In this document: one piece after another, positions 14,901-21,877 of the stretch
Numbering within the stretch: the stretch's first letter is position 1
Layout: every line of letters begins with the position of its first letter
Origin: Bacteroidota bacterium
GTDB taxonomy: Bacteria > Bacteroidota > Bacteroidia > Chitinophagales > Chitinophagaceae
Length of the DNA stretch: 38,564 nucleotides
NCBI GenBank assembly: GCA_029561255.1
Contig: JAKQJH010000257.1
Coordinates: 1 to 38,564, forward strand
Direction of reading: 5' to 3'
Made by a program: the position numbers and the translations under genes
The notes under the pieces: model-generated
The model's input: the letters and a program-made list of their open reading frames with translations, nothing else
What the model was told of the DNA's origin: nothing
The model's database searches: none

Positions 14901-17900
14901 CCCCCGTCGATACCGGTAGAAAATAACGGTGGTGTATACACGGAGATGGCCGGATCGCCCACAAATGCCGGCACTTCAGCCGTTGCCGTATCTCTTCCGG
15001 CACTGAGATAGAGTAAGGTTAGGCTGGAATCACGGAAACGCACTACCGATGTGGGACTCAGGTTTAATCCGGTTATGGTTAAGGTAAACGGACTGCTGCC
15101 GGGTATGGTATTGGGCGGCACGACGAGTTGAATCAATGATGGATCCGGTGCGGCAAAACTGCGCATGGCGGCATCCGCATTGATAAAGCCGGCTCCTGAA
15201 GCAAAATTATAGCCAGGGCTGCTACCCAATGGAGTGGCCGTGCTTTTCAGTAAGGTTTTGATTTCGTACGCGGATACCGACGATTGATTCAGGAATTTTT
15301 TCTTTCCTTCCATTAGTAAGGCCGCTACTCCGGCCACGTGCGGGGCCGCCGCGGACGTACCAAAGAAGTTGGAATACTCAGTATCCGGATCATTGGGCTG
15401 ATCAATGCCCATGTTTACCGTTGTATTCACGCCATCAGGTGCCACGAGATCCGGTTTATTACGCACGATATTGTTTACTACCGTACCACCAATCGAAGAA
15501 AAAGCCTGCAGGGTGGCTTTACGATCAAAGCGGGCTGCCCCCACCGTAATAGCGCTGTCTGCATTGGATTGTCCGATAATGGTGGAACCACCGCTATATC
15601 CATTAAAAGTGATATCCCCCTGGAACACCACGATCTTAAACCGGGGCGGCGGATTGCTACCATCGTTAACTGTATTATTCACGACCAGCATATGTGTGGA
15701 GGCAGGCCCTGAATAGATAAAAGGTAAAAATTCAATCGGATCCCCGTTCAGGTTATCCCGGTTAAATCCAAACAAGGCAGTACCATCCGTATTGGGTGTG
15801 AGATAAATATCGAGATCATTTTTGGTGCCGTTGCTGGCGGTCTCTCCCAGAGAATAGATACTGTCCAGCCATTGCAACACGATCGTGTATTGCTGTCCGG
15901 GAACCAGGGTCACATTCAGGAACGGATTGCCTGAGCCAAGATCGTGTGCTTTACCACCCAGGTTACCGGGTGCCGTCATAGGAGTAAATACGCCATCAAA
16001 TGATTTTTTGGCAAAATTTCCGGCAGCTGAAATATAGGTCGCGCCAGCGGCAGTTACTTCACCTACGGCATTGGCCACCACCCCGTCTTTCAGGAAGGGT
16101 TCGGTGATATACGTAATATCGTCGGTGATAATATTACATCCGGCAGCTTTTAATTCACGTATCCCATCCGCAAAATCATTGGCGGTTTCAATGCCGGTTC
16201 TGAAATACAATTGGGCCTTGGGAGCAATATCATGAATGATCTGCAACATCGCCCTTCCTTCATCTGAGCGGACAAAACGGGATTCCTTTAATACAGTTAC
16301 CGGGTTCTCATTATTTGGATTACCGGCACCGGGAAGGTCTTTCTCCCGCACATCATCAGCGGCCGTACTATTGACCGGATTGGAGGAAGCGGAGGCGATG
16401 GTACCAAAGCTGTTGGATAACACGCCTATCTTGATTCCTTCCCCGCTCAGGTTATATCCCAATCGTACCAGGTCTGCTTTTATCGTGGTATCTCCCTGTG
16501 TTCGGGTCAATCCGGCTGTGATGTTACTATAGTTGGTAAAGGCGCGGTAATAAGGACGGGCATAAACGATCCGGGGGGAAAGATCCGGATCCGTATTCAG
16601 ACTGAGCAGTTTGTTGATCGGGAACAGTCCGGTAATAATCAGCTGACTGGCATCCTCGCCCAGCAGGTCGGTCATCTGCCAGGGTCCACCGGTGGCGGTG
16701 AGCTTGCCTTTTACATAACTGTATTCTCCGGCCTTTACAATTACATCAATAAATATTTTTCCATTCTGAATATCAAAGAAAGGGGAAGGCGTTCCGTTAT
16801 TCTGCACTACAGCCTGCAATTCCGAACCGATGATATCACTTACTTTACCGGTCACGATCACCGTATCGGTGGATGAGCAACCCGGATTGGAGGTTACAGT
16901 CAAGACATAGGTACCTGCGGAATTCACGGTAATAGTAGCCGCATCGGGAGCGGTGCTGATCACCCCGCCATTAATAGCCTGCCAGTTATAGGTGACCCCT
17001 GAAGTACCTGAAGTACCGGTCAATGTGGTCGGGTTTTCAAAATCCAGCGCCTTATCCGGTCCGGCATTGGCATTGGGCGGTGTACAGAGATTATACGGGG
17101 CAAAATTTACGGTTACACCTCCCTGTAAGTTGATCTGCGTACCACTCCAGAGTGCTCCTTTAATAGAAGAGGAAGGACCGTTGGGAGCGCCTATTTTTAT
17201 AGCGGCATAAGGAGCCCAGAGTGTTCCTAACCAGCCGGAAGGATTACCGGATCCATTGGAACCGTTTGACATATAAAAGGCGGCAGTATGATCATATGGA
17301 TTAGTAGAGCCTGTTCCATGAGTCTCTACATAAATCCGGTTGGCAGAACCACCATTGATGGTACTGAAACCGGCTTTATTCAACCGGACATCCCCGTGAA
17401 TATAAATTTTGAAATCACCGGTGGCAGTATTATTAAAATTATAAACGATACTGCTGTTTGGACCTGTGGTGGTGAATGATTTAAACACATAAACACCCGG
17501 ACCGGATAAGGTCAGTTTTTTATTATTCCCCAGGTTTACATTTCCATATACACCGGGCGCAATCGTAGCCGTATTGGAAATATTTGTTGTCCCGAAATTG
17601 GGAAAATCAGTAATGGGCGGCATCGCAGGTAGTCCCGGTAATTCAGGGCTGCCATATACCACCCCACCTGCGGGGGCTGGGCCTATATATGGATAAACAG
17701 AGGAAGGAGCCGGCAAAGTTACATTCCCATAGATGGTGCCACCTGCTACAGTGACTTTCCCGTTTGCATTTATATTGCCAGTTAACGGATTTCCGCTGAC
17801 ACCCAGGATTGTACCCGTTCCGGTTGCAATCACGTTTCCCGGTACACCCACAGGGCTGAGTCCCGCTGAAAGATTCCCTTTCACTACATTACCACTGAAA

Positions 17901-18208
17901 AGCTGAATGGTACCTCCACTATATATATTTCCATTTAAGGTAAGTGAGCCTGTTGTTTTGACCAGGTTATAACTACCCACAGAACCGAGACCAGCCCCTT
18001 GAATGGTAGCCTGCAGATGACAGGAAGTGCCGATCAACACTCCGTATCCCGGAGCAGACGGGGTGGTTTGTCCGGCCGCCTGTTTCCCTCCGAAAAGAAC
18101 ATAATCAGAAATACTGGTTTGTGCCTGCAAAACAGCAGCAGGCAAAGTGGCGCCAAATAAGAATACAATACAGATAAGGCGCAATGGCCCTTTCGAAATG
18201 AAGTTCAT
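11978..18208 (-). CDS. giant T9SS-exported subtilase-like protein with MBG repeats
   Basis: About 2,076 residues from the ATG at 18208, chosen because a clean signal peptide (MNFISKGPLRLICIVFLFG, ending AQ) begins there; an upstream ATG at 18292 would add 28 residues before it. Domain order by approximate residue: polymer-like beta region 40-370, Ig/PKD-like domain 380-455, S8-type region 590-975 with GTSAAAPHVAG around the catalytic Ser and SAAGN for the oxyanion site, MBG-type repeats from 1115, two VNGQA repeat blocks near 1285-1470, three more MBG repeats (KxYGxADPVxxYT) to about 1770, and a C-terminal T9SS sorting domain (YPNPASDRV, SGLANGLYLLRY). It should be exported by type IX secretion and surface-bound or released. 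The His and Asp of the protease triad look substituted, so activity is uncertain. Confidence 0.9.
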   Translation of the reverse strand: MNFISKGPLRLICIVFLFGATLPAAVLQAQTSISDYVLFGGKQAAGQTTPSAPGYGVLIGTSCHLQATIQGAGLGSVGSYNLVKTTGSLTLNGNIYSGGTIQLFSGNVVKGNLSAGLSPVGVPGNVIATGTGTILGVSGNPLTGNINANGKVTVAGGTIYGNVTLPAPSSVYPYIGPAPAGGVVYGSPELPGLPAMPPITDFPNFGTTNISNTATIAPGVYGNVNLGNNKKLTLSGPGVYVFKSFTTTGPNSSIVYNFNNTATGDFKIYIHGDVRLNKAGFSTINGGSANRIYVETHGTGSTNPYDHTAAFYMSNGSNGSGNPSGWLGTLWAPYAAIKIGAPNGPSSSIKGALWSGTQINLQGGVTVNFAPYNLCTPPNANAGPDKALDFENPTTLTGTSGTSGVTYNWQAINGGVISTAPDAATITVNSAGTYVLTVTSNPGCSSTDTVIVTGKVSDIIGSELQAVVQNNGTPSPFFDIQNGKIFIDVIVKAGEYSYVKGKLTATGGPWQMTDLLGEDASQLIITGLFPINKLLSLNTDPDLSPRIVYARPYYRAFTNYSNITAGLTRTQGDTTIKADLVRLGYNLSGEGIKIGVLSNSFGTIASASSNPVNSTAADDVREKDLPGAGNPNNENPVTVLKESRFVRSDEGRAMLQIIHDIAPKAQLYFRTGIETANDFADGIRELKAAGCNIITDDITYITEPFLKDGVVANAVGEVTAAGATYISAAGNFAKKSFDGVFTPMTAPGNLGGKAHDLGSGNPFLNVTLVPGQQYTIVLQWLDSIYSLGETASNGTKNDLDIYLTPNTDGTALFGFNRDNLNGDPIEFLPFIYSGPASTHMLVVNNTVNDGSNPPPRFKIVVFQGDITFNGYSGGSTIIGQSNADSAITVGAARFDRKATLQAFSSIGGTVVNNIVRNKPDLVAPDGVNTTVNMGIDQPNDPDTEYSNFFGTSAAAPHVAGVAALLMEGKKKFLNQSSVSAYEIKTLLKSTATPLGSSPGYNFASGAGFINADAAMRSFAAPDPSLIQLVVPPNTIPGSSPFTLTITGLNLSPTSVVRFRDSSLTLLYLSAGRDTATAEVPAFVGDPAISVYTPPLFSTGIDGGTSDTLKFFDVVKKNVVVKAENKTKKYAQSFPEFTYTVTVDGVALADLPAPGLTTQQLGLDQLTLTSSANNDILSNVGTYSITPNRVFSETDPVDIGMNELYNYTFTNGTLTIGKLPVTVTARDTTVTYLQKIPDIQFNYALTNAADGANIPSVGTVLDAIQTTHQSQLAKDGSGKDVLGLVNGQAVTIVNGQAIPIVNGQAVTIVNGQAVTIVNGQAIPIVNGQAVTIVNGVVTDTIPEVLTAPEINQLSFQAGPQSLQSTRTIQNKELVNGSYITSSTNVVDITQESILDFNNNAAQTTMLNAISGVRSKGLVAQESYVNGQAITIVNGQAVTIVNGQAVTIVNGQAVTIVNGQAVTIVNGQAIPIVNSEERTAVVLDTTEIGQGVNPLKSLNMVTGLDAGQQYVIPGSFVNPNFEITHLAGVVTILPAPVVVTPVAGQQKVYGSADPVYTYTNNAGLSVSDFTGAISRESGNNAGNYPYTIGTLSAGPNYTLSVGGENTFAITSRAIVITPVADQSKLYGDADPVFAYTASETLQPNDEFNGSLDRESGSDVGLYAYTLGSLSAGNNYMLTLGGSARFAIMAKPVTITANAGQFKLYGAADPVFTYTINAGLNAGSFTGTLGRVPGNNAGTYAYTLNTLSAGTNYLLSLVPGVTFEIKKISLEVKADLKWIYKGQALPVFTSTITGLKNGDNPTVSHSLSPSCTGAAGVYTIIPLLNPFANSSNYFVTYINSQLYINPKGGNADDVDTYLQCVEDRGASYVPQNRRYVARFYSKNSNSTPVYIPVGVNNKLSSTGSFDASQQEVIFLPGNGTTRFEVPFDGTALKWELRSYECNTLVTESVTARATSKRCSTTGRSEWEEIPDEMETEDTPDNNEEVTKQPDPAAEQTKTGNAVLYPNPASDRVIITLQQGLLNDKSLFIYDVSGRACTVKISRRISGNSVELDVSGLANGLYLLRYKETGLVKAIRFVKE
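13797..13940 (-). repeat. 24-bp tandem repeats encoding VNGQAVTI, block 2
   Basis: Six 24-bp units in the S8 gene encode VNGQA followed by ITI, VTI (four times) and IPI. Nucleotide identity between units is very high, which makes copy-number change by slippage plausible. Confidence 0.85.
14216..14359 (-). repeat. 24-bp tandem repeats encoding VNGQAVTI, block 1
   Basis: Six 24-bp units (VNGQA with VTI or IPI endings) lie in an MBG-rich part of the S8 gene, separated from block 2 by about 90 residues of non-repeat sequence. The two blocks are the same length and nearly the same sequence. Confidence 0.85.
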
Positions 18209-18640
18209 TTCCGTTGGTTTTTGGTGGTTTGCAAGAGAATCAAAGTGGTTGTTCGGTCGGATAAGGTGGATTTTCAATAAACACCCTTTCATATTGAGGA
18301 TGGCTCAATTGAAAAATGAACATTGCTACGCATCAGGTAGATTAAGTCACTGCTTTTAAATAGGAATAGTGGGAATGAGGTGGGCAGGAAAAATTTAATC
18401 TGATAAGAAACATGGTCTTACTCCATGGTTTATTATCGAACCATCAAGATACTGTTTTTTTCTATGGTCAGGTAATTATTTATAGTTTACCGTTACTGTT
18501 TAACGACAGATACCATATTGGCAAACAAATATTTAACGAGAATTGTCCCTGGCATCATTTAATTGAAAATTAGCAGCAAAAAGATTGATAATTGTCAACA
18601 GCTCCTGCATTTCCCGGAATCCAGTACCTTCCGTGCTATT
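18209..18640. other. divergent intergenic region, S8 gene and acyltransferase
   Basis: No gene is visible in these 432 bp apart from the rejected N-terminal extensions of both neighbours. The region must contain the two divergent promoters. A 6-bp inverted repeat ATTGAG/CTCAAT at 18293-18309 and short weak palindromes near 18411-18427 and 18471-18491 are the only structures seen. No clear TAnnTTTG box was found in either direction. Confidence 0.4.
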
Positions 18641-19210
18641 ATGTATTACTTCTGGAAATTCTATTTCAAACTCATCGGCTGGAAGTTACGGGAACCCTTT
18701 CCCGGCCCCTTACCTAAGGCAGTATTGGCGGTCGGACCGCACACCAGCTGGCAGGATTTTATTATCGGGGTAGCAACAAGGAGTCTGATGCGGATCGGAC
18801 CCATTTACTTCCTCGGAAAAAAAGAATTGTTTGACGGTCCTTTTGGCTGGCTGTTCCGGGCCTTAGATGGCAAACCGGTGGACCGCTTCAGTAATAAAGG
18901 GATGGTGGAACAGGTGGCTGAATTATTCAGTAAGGACCCTAATTTCAAGATTGCCCTGGCCCCGGAAGGTACCCGTAAACGGGTGGATAAACTCCGCACC
19001 GGCTTTTATCATATTGCCGAAAAGGCGGGCGTACCGATCGTACTGGTAGGATTTGATTTTAAAACCAAACAGGTTTGTTTTTCGAACCCATTGTATCCCT
19101 CCAATGAAGAACAGGATATGAAAACAATACACAATTTCTACGGGAGCATGACAGGAAAATTTCCAGAGAAAGATTTACAGCACTTAGGGAAGCTAGAAGC
19201 TAGCATCTAG
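18641..19210 (+). CDS. 1-acyl-sn-glycerol-3-phosphate acyltransferase-like protein
   Basis: 189 residues from the ATG at 18641; an in-frame TTG at 18563 gives an unlikely 26-residue extension. The PlsC-type motif HTSWQD (H34-x4-D39) is the catalytic pair. The second block, PEGTRKR (108-114), matches the phosphate-binding EGTR motif, and GVPIVLVGFD matches the later conserved segment. It probably transfers acyl groups in membrane-lipid synthesis at the inner membrane. It is a short family member without an obvious long transmembrane region. Its final residues KLEASI and the TAG stop are encoded by a heptamer array, and it converges with the TatD gene across that element. Confidence 0.85.
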   Translation: MYYFWKFYFKLIGWKLREPFPGPLPKAVLAVGPHTSWQDFIIGVATRSLMRIGPIYFLGKKELFDGPFGWLFRALDGKPVDRFSNKGMVEQVAELFSKDPNFKIALAPEGTRKRVDKLRTGFYHIAEKAGVPIVLVGFDFKTKQVCFSNPLYPSNEEQDMKTIHNFYGSMTGKFPEKDLQHLGKLEASI

Positions 19211-19306
19211 AAGGAAACAGCCCCTCCTGTGAATTTGTGTCTAAATGAACAAAAAGTTCCTCGTTTTACGGCATTCCCCTTCTCGCTTCTAGCTTTTTGC
19301 TGCTAG
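19190..19306. repeat. heptamer-flanked element, core type A, copy 1
   Basis: Left array: AAGCTAG, AAGCTAG, CATCTAG (19190-19210). Right array, inverted: CTTCTCG, CTTCTAG, CTTTTTG, CTGCTAG (19279-19306). The core between them includes GCCCCTCCTG and AAAAAGTTCCTCGTTTTAC. Positions 19197-19270 align without gaps to 30204-30277, about 60 of 74 bases identical. The left array gives the stop of the acyltransferase (19208-19210) and the right array gives the stop of tatD (19291-19289), so the element sits exactly between two convergent genes and ends both. Confidence 0.75.
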
Positions 19307-20071
19307 CTTACTAAACAATTCCCGCACATTCCGCTCCGTTATCTCTGCAACTTCTTCAATAGAAATGTTTTTCAAACCGGCCAGTTTCTCCACCACATAT
19401 TTCAGGTAGGATGGTTCGTTTTGTTTCCCCCGGAAAGGCACCGGGGCGAGATAAGGTGCATCGGTTTCCAGTACTACTTTATCGAGACTGATCGTATCAA
19501 ACACTTTGTCAAGCCCGCCGTTTTTAAAGGTTACGACCCCGCCAATTCCGAGATAAAAACCAAGATCCATAATCTGTTGGGCCTGGACCGTGTTTCCGGA
19601 AAAGCAATGAAACACCCCTTTTAGCTTTCCGTTCTGGTTGCGTCTGACCACTTCAATACACTCATCGGTGGAGTTCCGGGAGTGGATAGCGATGGGCAAA
19701 TCAAATTCCAGTGCCCAATGGATCTGTTCTTCAAATGCGAGGTATTGCTGTTCGGTAAAAGTCTTGTCCCAGTAAAAATCCAGCCCGATCTCCCCCACGG
19801 CCACAAATCCACCTTTTTCGAGGTAGGCGCGGGCAATTTTCAATTCCTCCCGGAAATGCTCCTTGACATAGCAAGGATGGAGGCCCATCATGGGTCTGCA
19901 CTGGCCGGGATATTGACGGGCCAGTTCCAGCAGGGCAGCATGGGATTCTGAGTCGATGGCCGGTAGCAATATATTACTAACTCCCTCTTTTTCAGCTCGT
20001 TCCAGCATTTCCTTCCGGGTTTCGGCAAATTCTGGCAGGTAAATATGGGCGTGGGTGTCCGTAAGTTTCAT
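19289..20071 (-). CDS. tatD: TatD-family metal-dependent deoxyribonuclease
   Basis: 260 residues, the normal length for TatD/YcfH-type hydrolases. All metal ligands are visible: H7 and H9 in DTHAHI, E94 in VGEIGLD, H130 in IAIHSR, H155 in FHCFSG and D204 in ETDAPYL. It is cytoplasmic, with expected 3'-5' DNase or phosphodiesterase activity. YcfH- and YjjV-type paralogues share these motifs, so the symbol is a family label. The C-terminal SKLAAKS and stop are encoded by the inverted heptamer array at 19279-19306. No operon partner is evident; the gene upstream is divergent. Confidence 0.9.
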   Translation of the reverse strand: MKLTDTHAHIYLPEFAETRKEMLERAEKEGVSNILLPAIDSESHAALLELARQYPGQCRPMMGLHPCYVKEHFREELKIARAYLEKGGFVAVGEIGLDFYWDKTFTEQQYLAFEEQIHWALEFDLPIAIHSRNSTDECIEVVRRNQNGKLKGVFHCFSGNTVQAQQIMDLGFYLGIGGVVTFKNGGLDKVFDTISLDKVVLETDAPYLAPVPFRGKQNEPSYLKYVVEKLAGLKNISIEEVAEITERNVRELFSKLAAKS

Positions 20072-20188
20072 GAAAAAAGGGGTTCAGGCCGCAAAACTCT
20101 GCAAAAAACTTTAAGATTCCCTTAAACTTTTCGGTCCGGGAACGTTCCTAAAGAAGTTAACTTGTCAACCCAAATCAAAACATAGTTT

Positions 20189-21091
20189 ATGAAACTCAGG
20201 CTTATTAAGGCTGTTTACATTATTATCAGCTTCCTTTTTACCTCTTTTATCTTCACTTCCTGCCAGAAAGAGCAGAGTCAGAGTGAACAGGATGCCCAGG
20301 AAGTGGAAGCATCCCGCATCTCCGGAGAGTCAGAATCAGAAGCGGAAACCGTTTTCAATGGTGTTTTTGACGATGCCATGGGCGTAAACGATGAGGTTGG
20401 AATTGGTGGTACCGGTGTTTTTGGACGCCTGAACGTTTGTCCAACCGTTACGATCACCCGCCCGAATCTCCCCGATCTTTTCCCGGTCCGCGTTGAAATG
20501 GATTTCGGTGCCAACGGATGTATAGGTCCTGACGGTCATTTCCGGAAAGGAAAAGTTATTACCGTTTATACGAAGCGTTTACTGATACCCGGAGCGGTTG
20601 CCGAAACCAGTTTTGATGGCTTTTATGTAGATAGTGTACATGTGGAAGGCACGCATAAAATCACGAATATCAGTACGGTAGTCACAGCCGGTACCCCCCC
20701 AGTTGATCGTAAATTCAGGGTGGTAATAATCAATGGCAAACTGACAAAACCCAATGGCAATTATATCTCATGGAACAGTGAGAAAACCATTTCCCAGGTT
20801 GAAGGACTGGGAACCATCCTTCCGATGGATGATATTTTCAAAATAGAAGGTGGAAGCCGTGGACAGGTTAAAAGAGGAAATCTGCTGGTTGGTTTTAATT
20901 CCAACATTACGGAACCTCTGATGAAACGCTTTAATTGCCGCTGGATTGCCAAAGGAATCGTGAAAACAGTGCGGTTAAATGCAAGCACCAACAGCCCTTG
21001 GGTAGCCACTTTAAACTTCGGTATCGGCAATTGTGATAACCTGGCGGTCCTGACAATTAATGGAGTTTCTTACCAAATTACTTTGCCGTAA
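20189..21091 (+). CDS. lipoprotein of unknown function
   Basis: 300 residues. A lipoprotein signal with lipobox FTSC (C25) follows a hydrophobic stretch, so it should be anchored in the envelope. A Glu/Ser-rich linker follows (about 27-60), then a beta-rich domain with no family I recognise. Paired cysteines (VCPTVTITRP, NGCIGPDG, FNCRWIAKG, GNCDNL) may form disulfides. In the upstream region, TTTAAG/CTTAAA (20110-20126) and the palindrome GGAACGTTCC (20138-20147) could be regulatory. A strong bidirectional terminator follows at 21145. It is a single-gene transcript by layout. Confidence 0.75.
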   Translation: MKLRLIKAVYIIISFLFTSFIFTSCQKEQSQSEQDAQEVEASRISGESESEAETVFNGVFDDAMGVNDEVGIGGTGVFGRLNVCPTVTITRPNLPDLFPVRVEMDFGANGCIGPDGHFRKGKVITVYTKRLLIPGAVAETSFDGFYVDSVHVEGTHKITNISTVVTAGTPPVDRKFRVVIINGKLTKPNGNYISWNSEKTISQVEGLGTILPMDDIFKIEGGSRGQVKRGNLLVGFNSNITEPLMKRFNCRWIAKGIVKTVRLNASTNSPWVATLNFGIGNCDNLAVLTINGVSYQITLP

Positions 21092-21144
21092 TAAAAAAAT
21101 TATTATACCTTTAAACCAGTTTTCATAGGGTACGGATTAAAAAC

Positions 21145-21179
21145 GGGCCAGGGTTTCTACCCAGGCCCTAACTTTTTTT
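21145..21179. terminator. bidirectional rho-independent terminator
   Basis: GGGCCAGGG (21145-21153) pairs with CCCAGGCCC (21160-21168) apart from one central mismatch, across a 6-nt loop. A T run follows on the plus strand and an A run precedes it, so it can serve the lipoprotein gene and the convergent deacetylase gene, whose stop overlaps the end. Confidence 0.85.
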
Positions 21180-21816
21180 AGCGAAGCCTGTCATTTTTTC
21201 CTCCCAAAATGGCAGAAAATTCAAATCCCTTTTTACTAAAGTGCTCCAATACAAGGGGTAACGTATTACTCATTTTCGGCCATGCTTTTTCACTATCGTG
21301 GAATACCACAATGGAACCATTGTTCGTATGCCTGGCAACATTCTCAAAACAATTTTCTGCACTGACCGATTTGTCGAAGTCGCCGCTCAGCACATCCCAC
21401 ATTATAATACGGTAATGATGCATTTTTTTGACCTGGGCCGACCTGATCTTTCCATAAGGCGGCCGGAAAAGCGGGGATTGAATATACCGTTTGGCCAGAC
21501 CTACATTCCGTAAATATGTCTCCGTTTTGGTGAACCAGCCATTCAGGTGATCCTGTGTATGATTACCTACCGAATGACCTTCTGCTACTATCCGCTGGAA
21601 AATTTCAGGGTAAGCTGCCACATTTTTTCCCAGGCAGAAAAAAGTAGCTTTTGCCTCATACTTTTTCAAGGTATCGAGCACAAACGGGGTGGCTATGGGA
21701 TGCGGGCCATCATCAAAACTCAGGTAAATTTTTTTCGCAGAAGTATCCATCTGCCATATCCTTCTTGGATAAAGTCGTTTCAGCCACCAGGGTGTTTTAA
21801 TCAGATAGTTTCGCAT
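21178..21816 (-). CDS. polysaccharide deacetylase (NodB domain, CE4-type)
   Basis: 212 residues from the ATG at 21816; a longer reading from 21852 only adds a basic extension. NodB-domain motifs are all visible: SFDDGPHP with catalytic and metal Asp (33-40), GNHTQDH with the two metal His (H86 and H90), RPPYG (118-122), WDVLSGDFD and a final VVFHDS with the catalytic His. These are the residues of zinc-dependent CE4 N-deacetylases acting on peptidoglycan, chitin or other GlcNAc polymers. No clear cleavable signal peptide is seen; the N-terminus is short and basic with WWLKRLYPRR, so location is unclear. It is divergent from gltX with 61 bp between the starts. Confidence 0.88.
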   Translation of the reverse strand: MRNYLIKTPWWLKRLYPRRIWQMDTSAKKIYLSFDDGPHPIATPFVLDTLKKYEAKATFFCLGKNVAAYPEIFQRIVAEGHSVGNHTQDHLNGWFTKTETYLRNVGLAKRYIQSPLFRPPYGKIRSAQVKKMHHYRIIMWDVLSGDFDKSVSAENCFENVARHTNNGSIVVFHDSEKAWPKMSNTLPLVLEHFSKKGFEFSAILGGKNDRLR

Positions 21817-21863
21817 TGTCTGAAATAGTCCCTGAATTCTTTTACCCGGCAAGGAAGGCCATC

Positions 21864-21871
21864 TATCTTTG
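21864..21871 (+). promoter_or_regulatory. -7 box immediately upstream of gltX
   Basis: TATCTTTG fits the Bacteroidota TAnnTTTG -7 consensus and ends 6 bases before the gltX ATG at 21878. Transcription would therefore begin at or very near the start codon, giving a leaderless or nearly leaderless message. Confidence 0.5.
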
Positions 21872-21877
21872 CTGCCT

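Noticed and set aside
18209-18292. N-terminal extension of the S8 protein from the ATG at 18292
   Set aside because: A good signal peptide begins only at the ATG at 18208; the extension would put 28 polar residues before it.
20138-20170. ECF-sigma promoter upstream of the lipoprotein (GGAAC ... GTCAA)
   Set aside because: The GGAAC belongs to a short palindrome and the spacing to GTCAA is too long for a standard ECF promoter.
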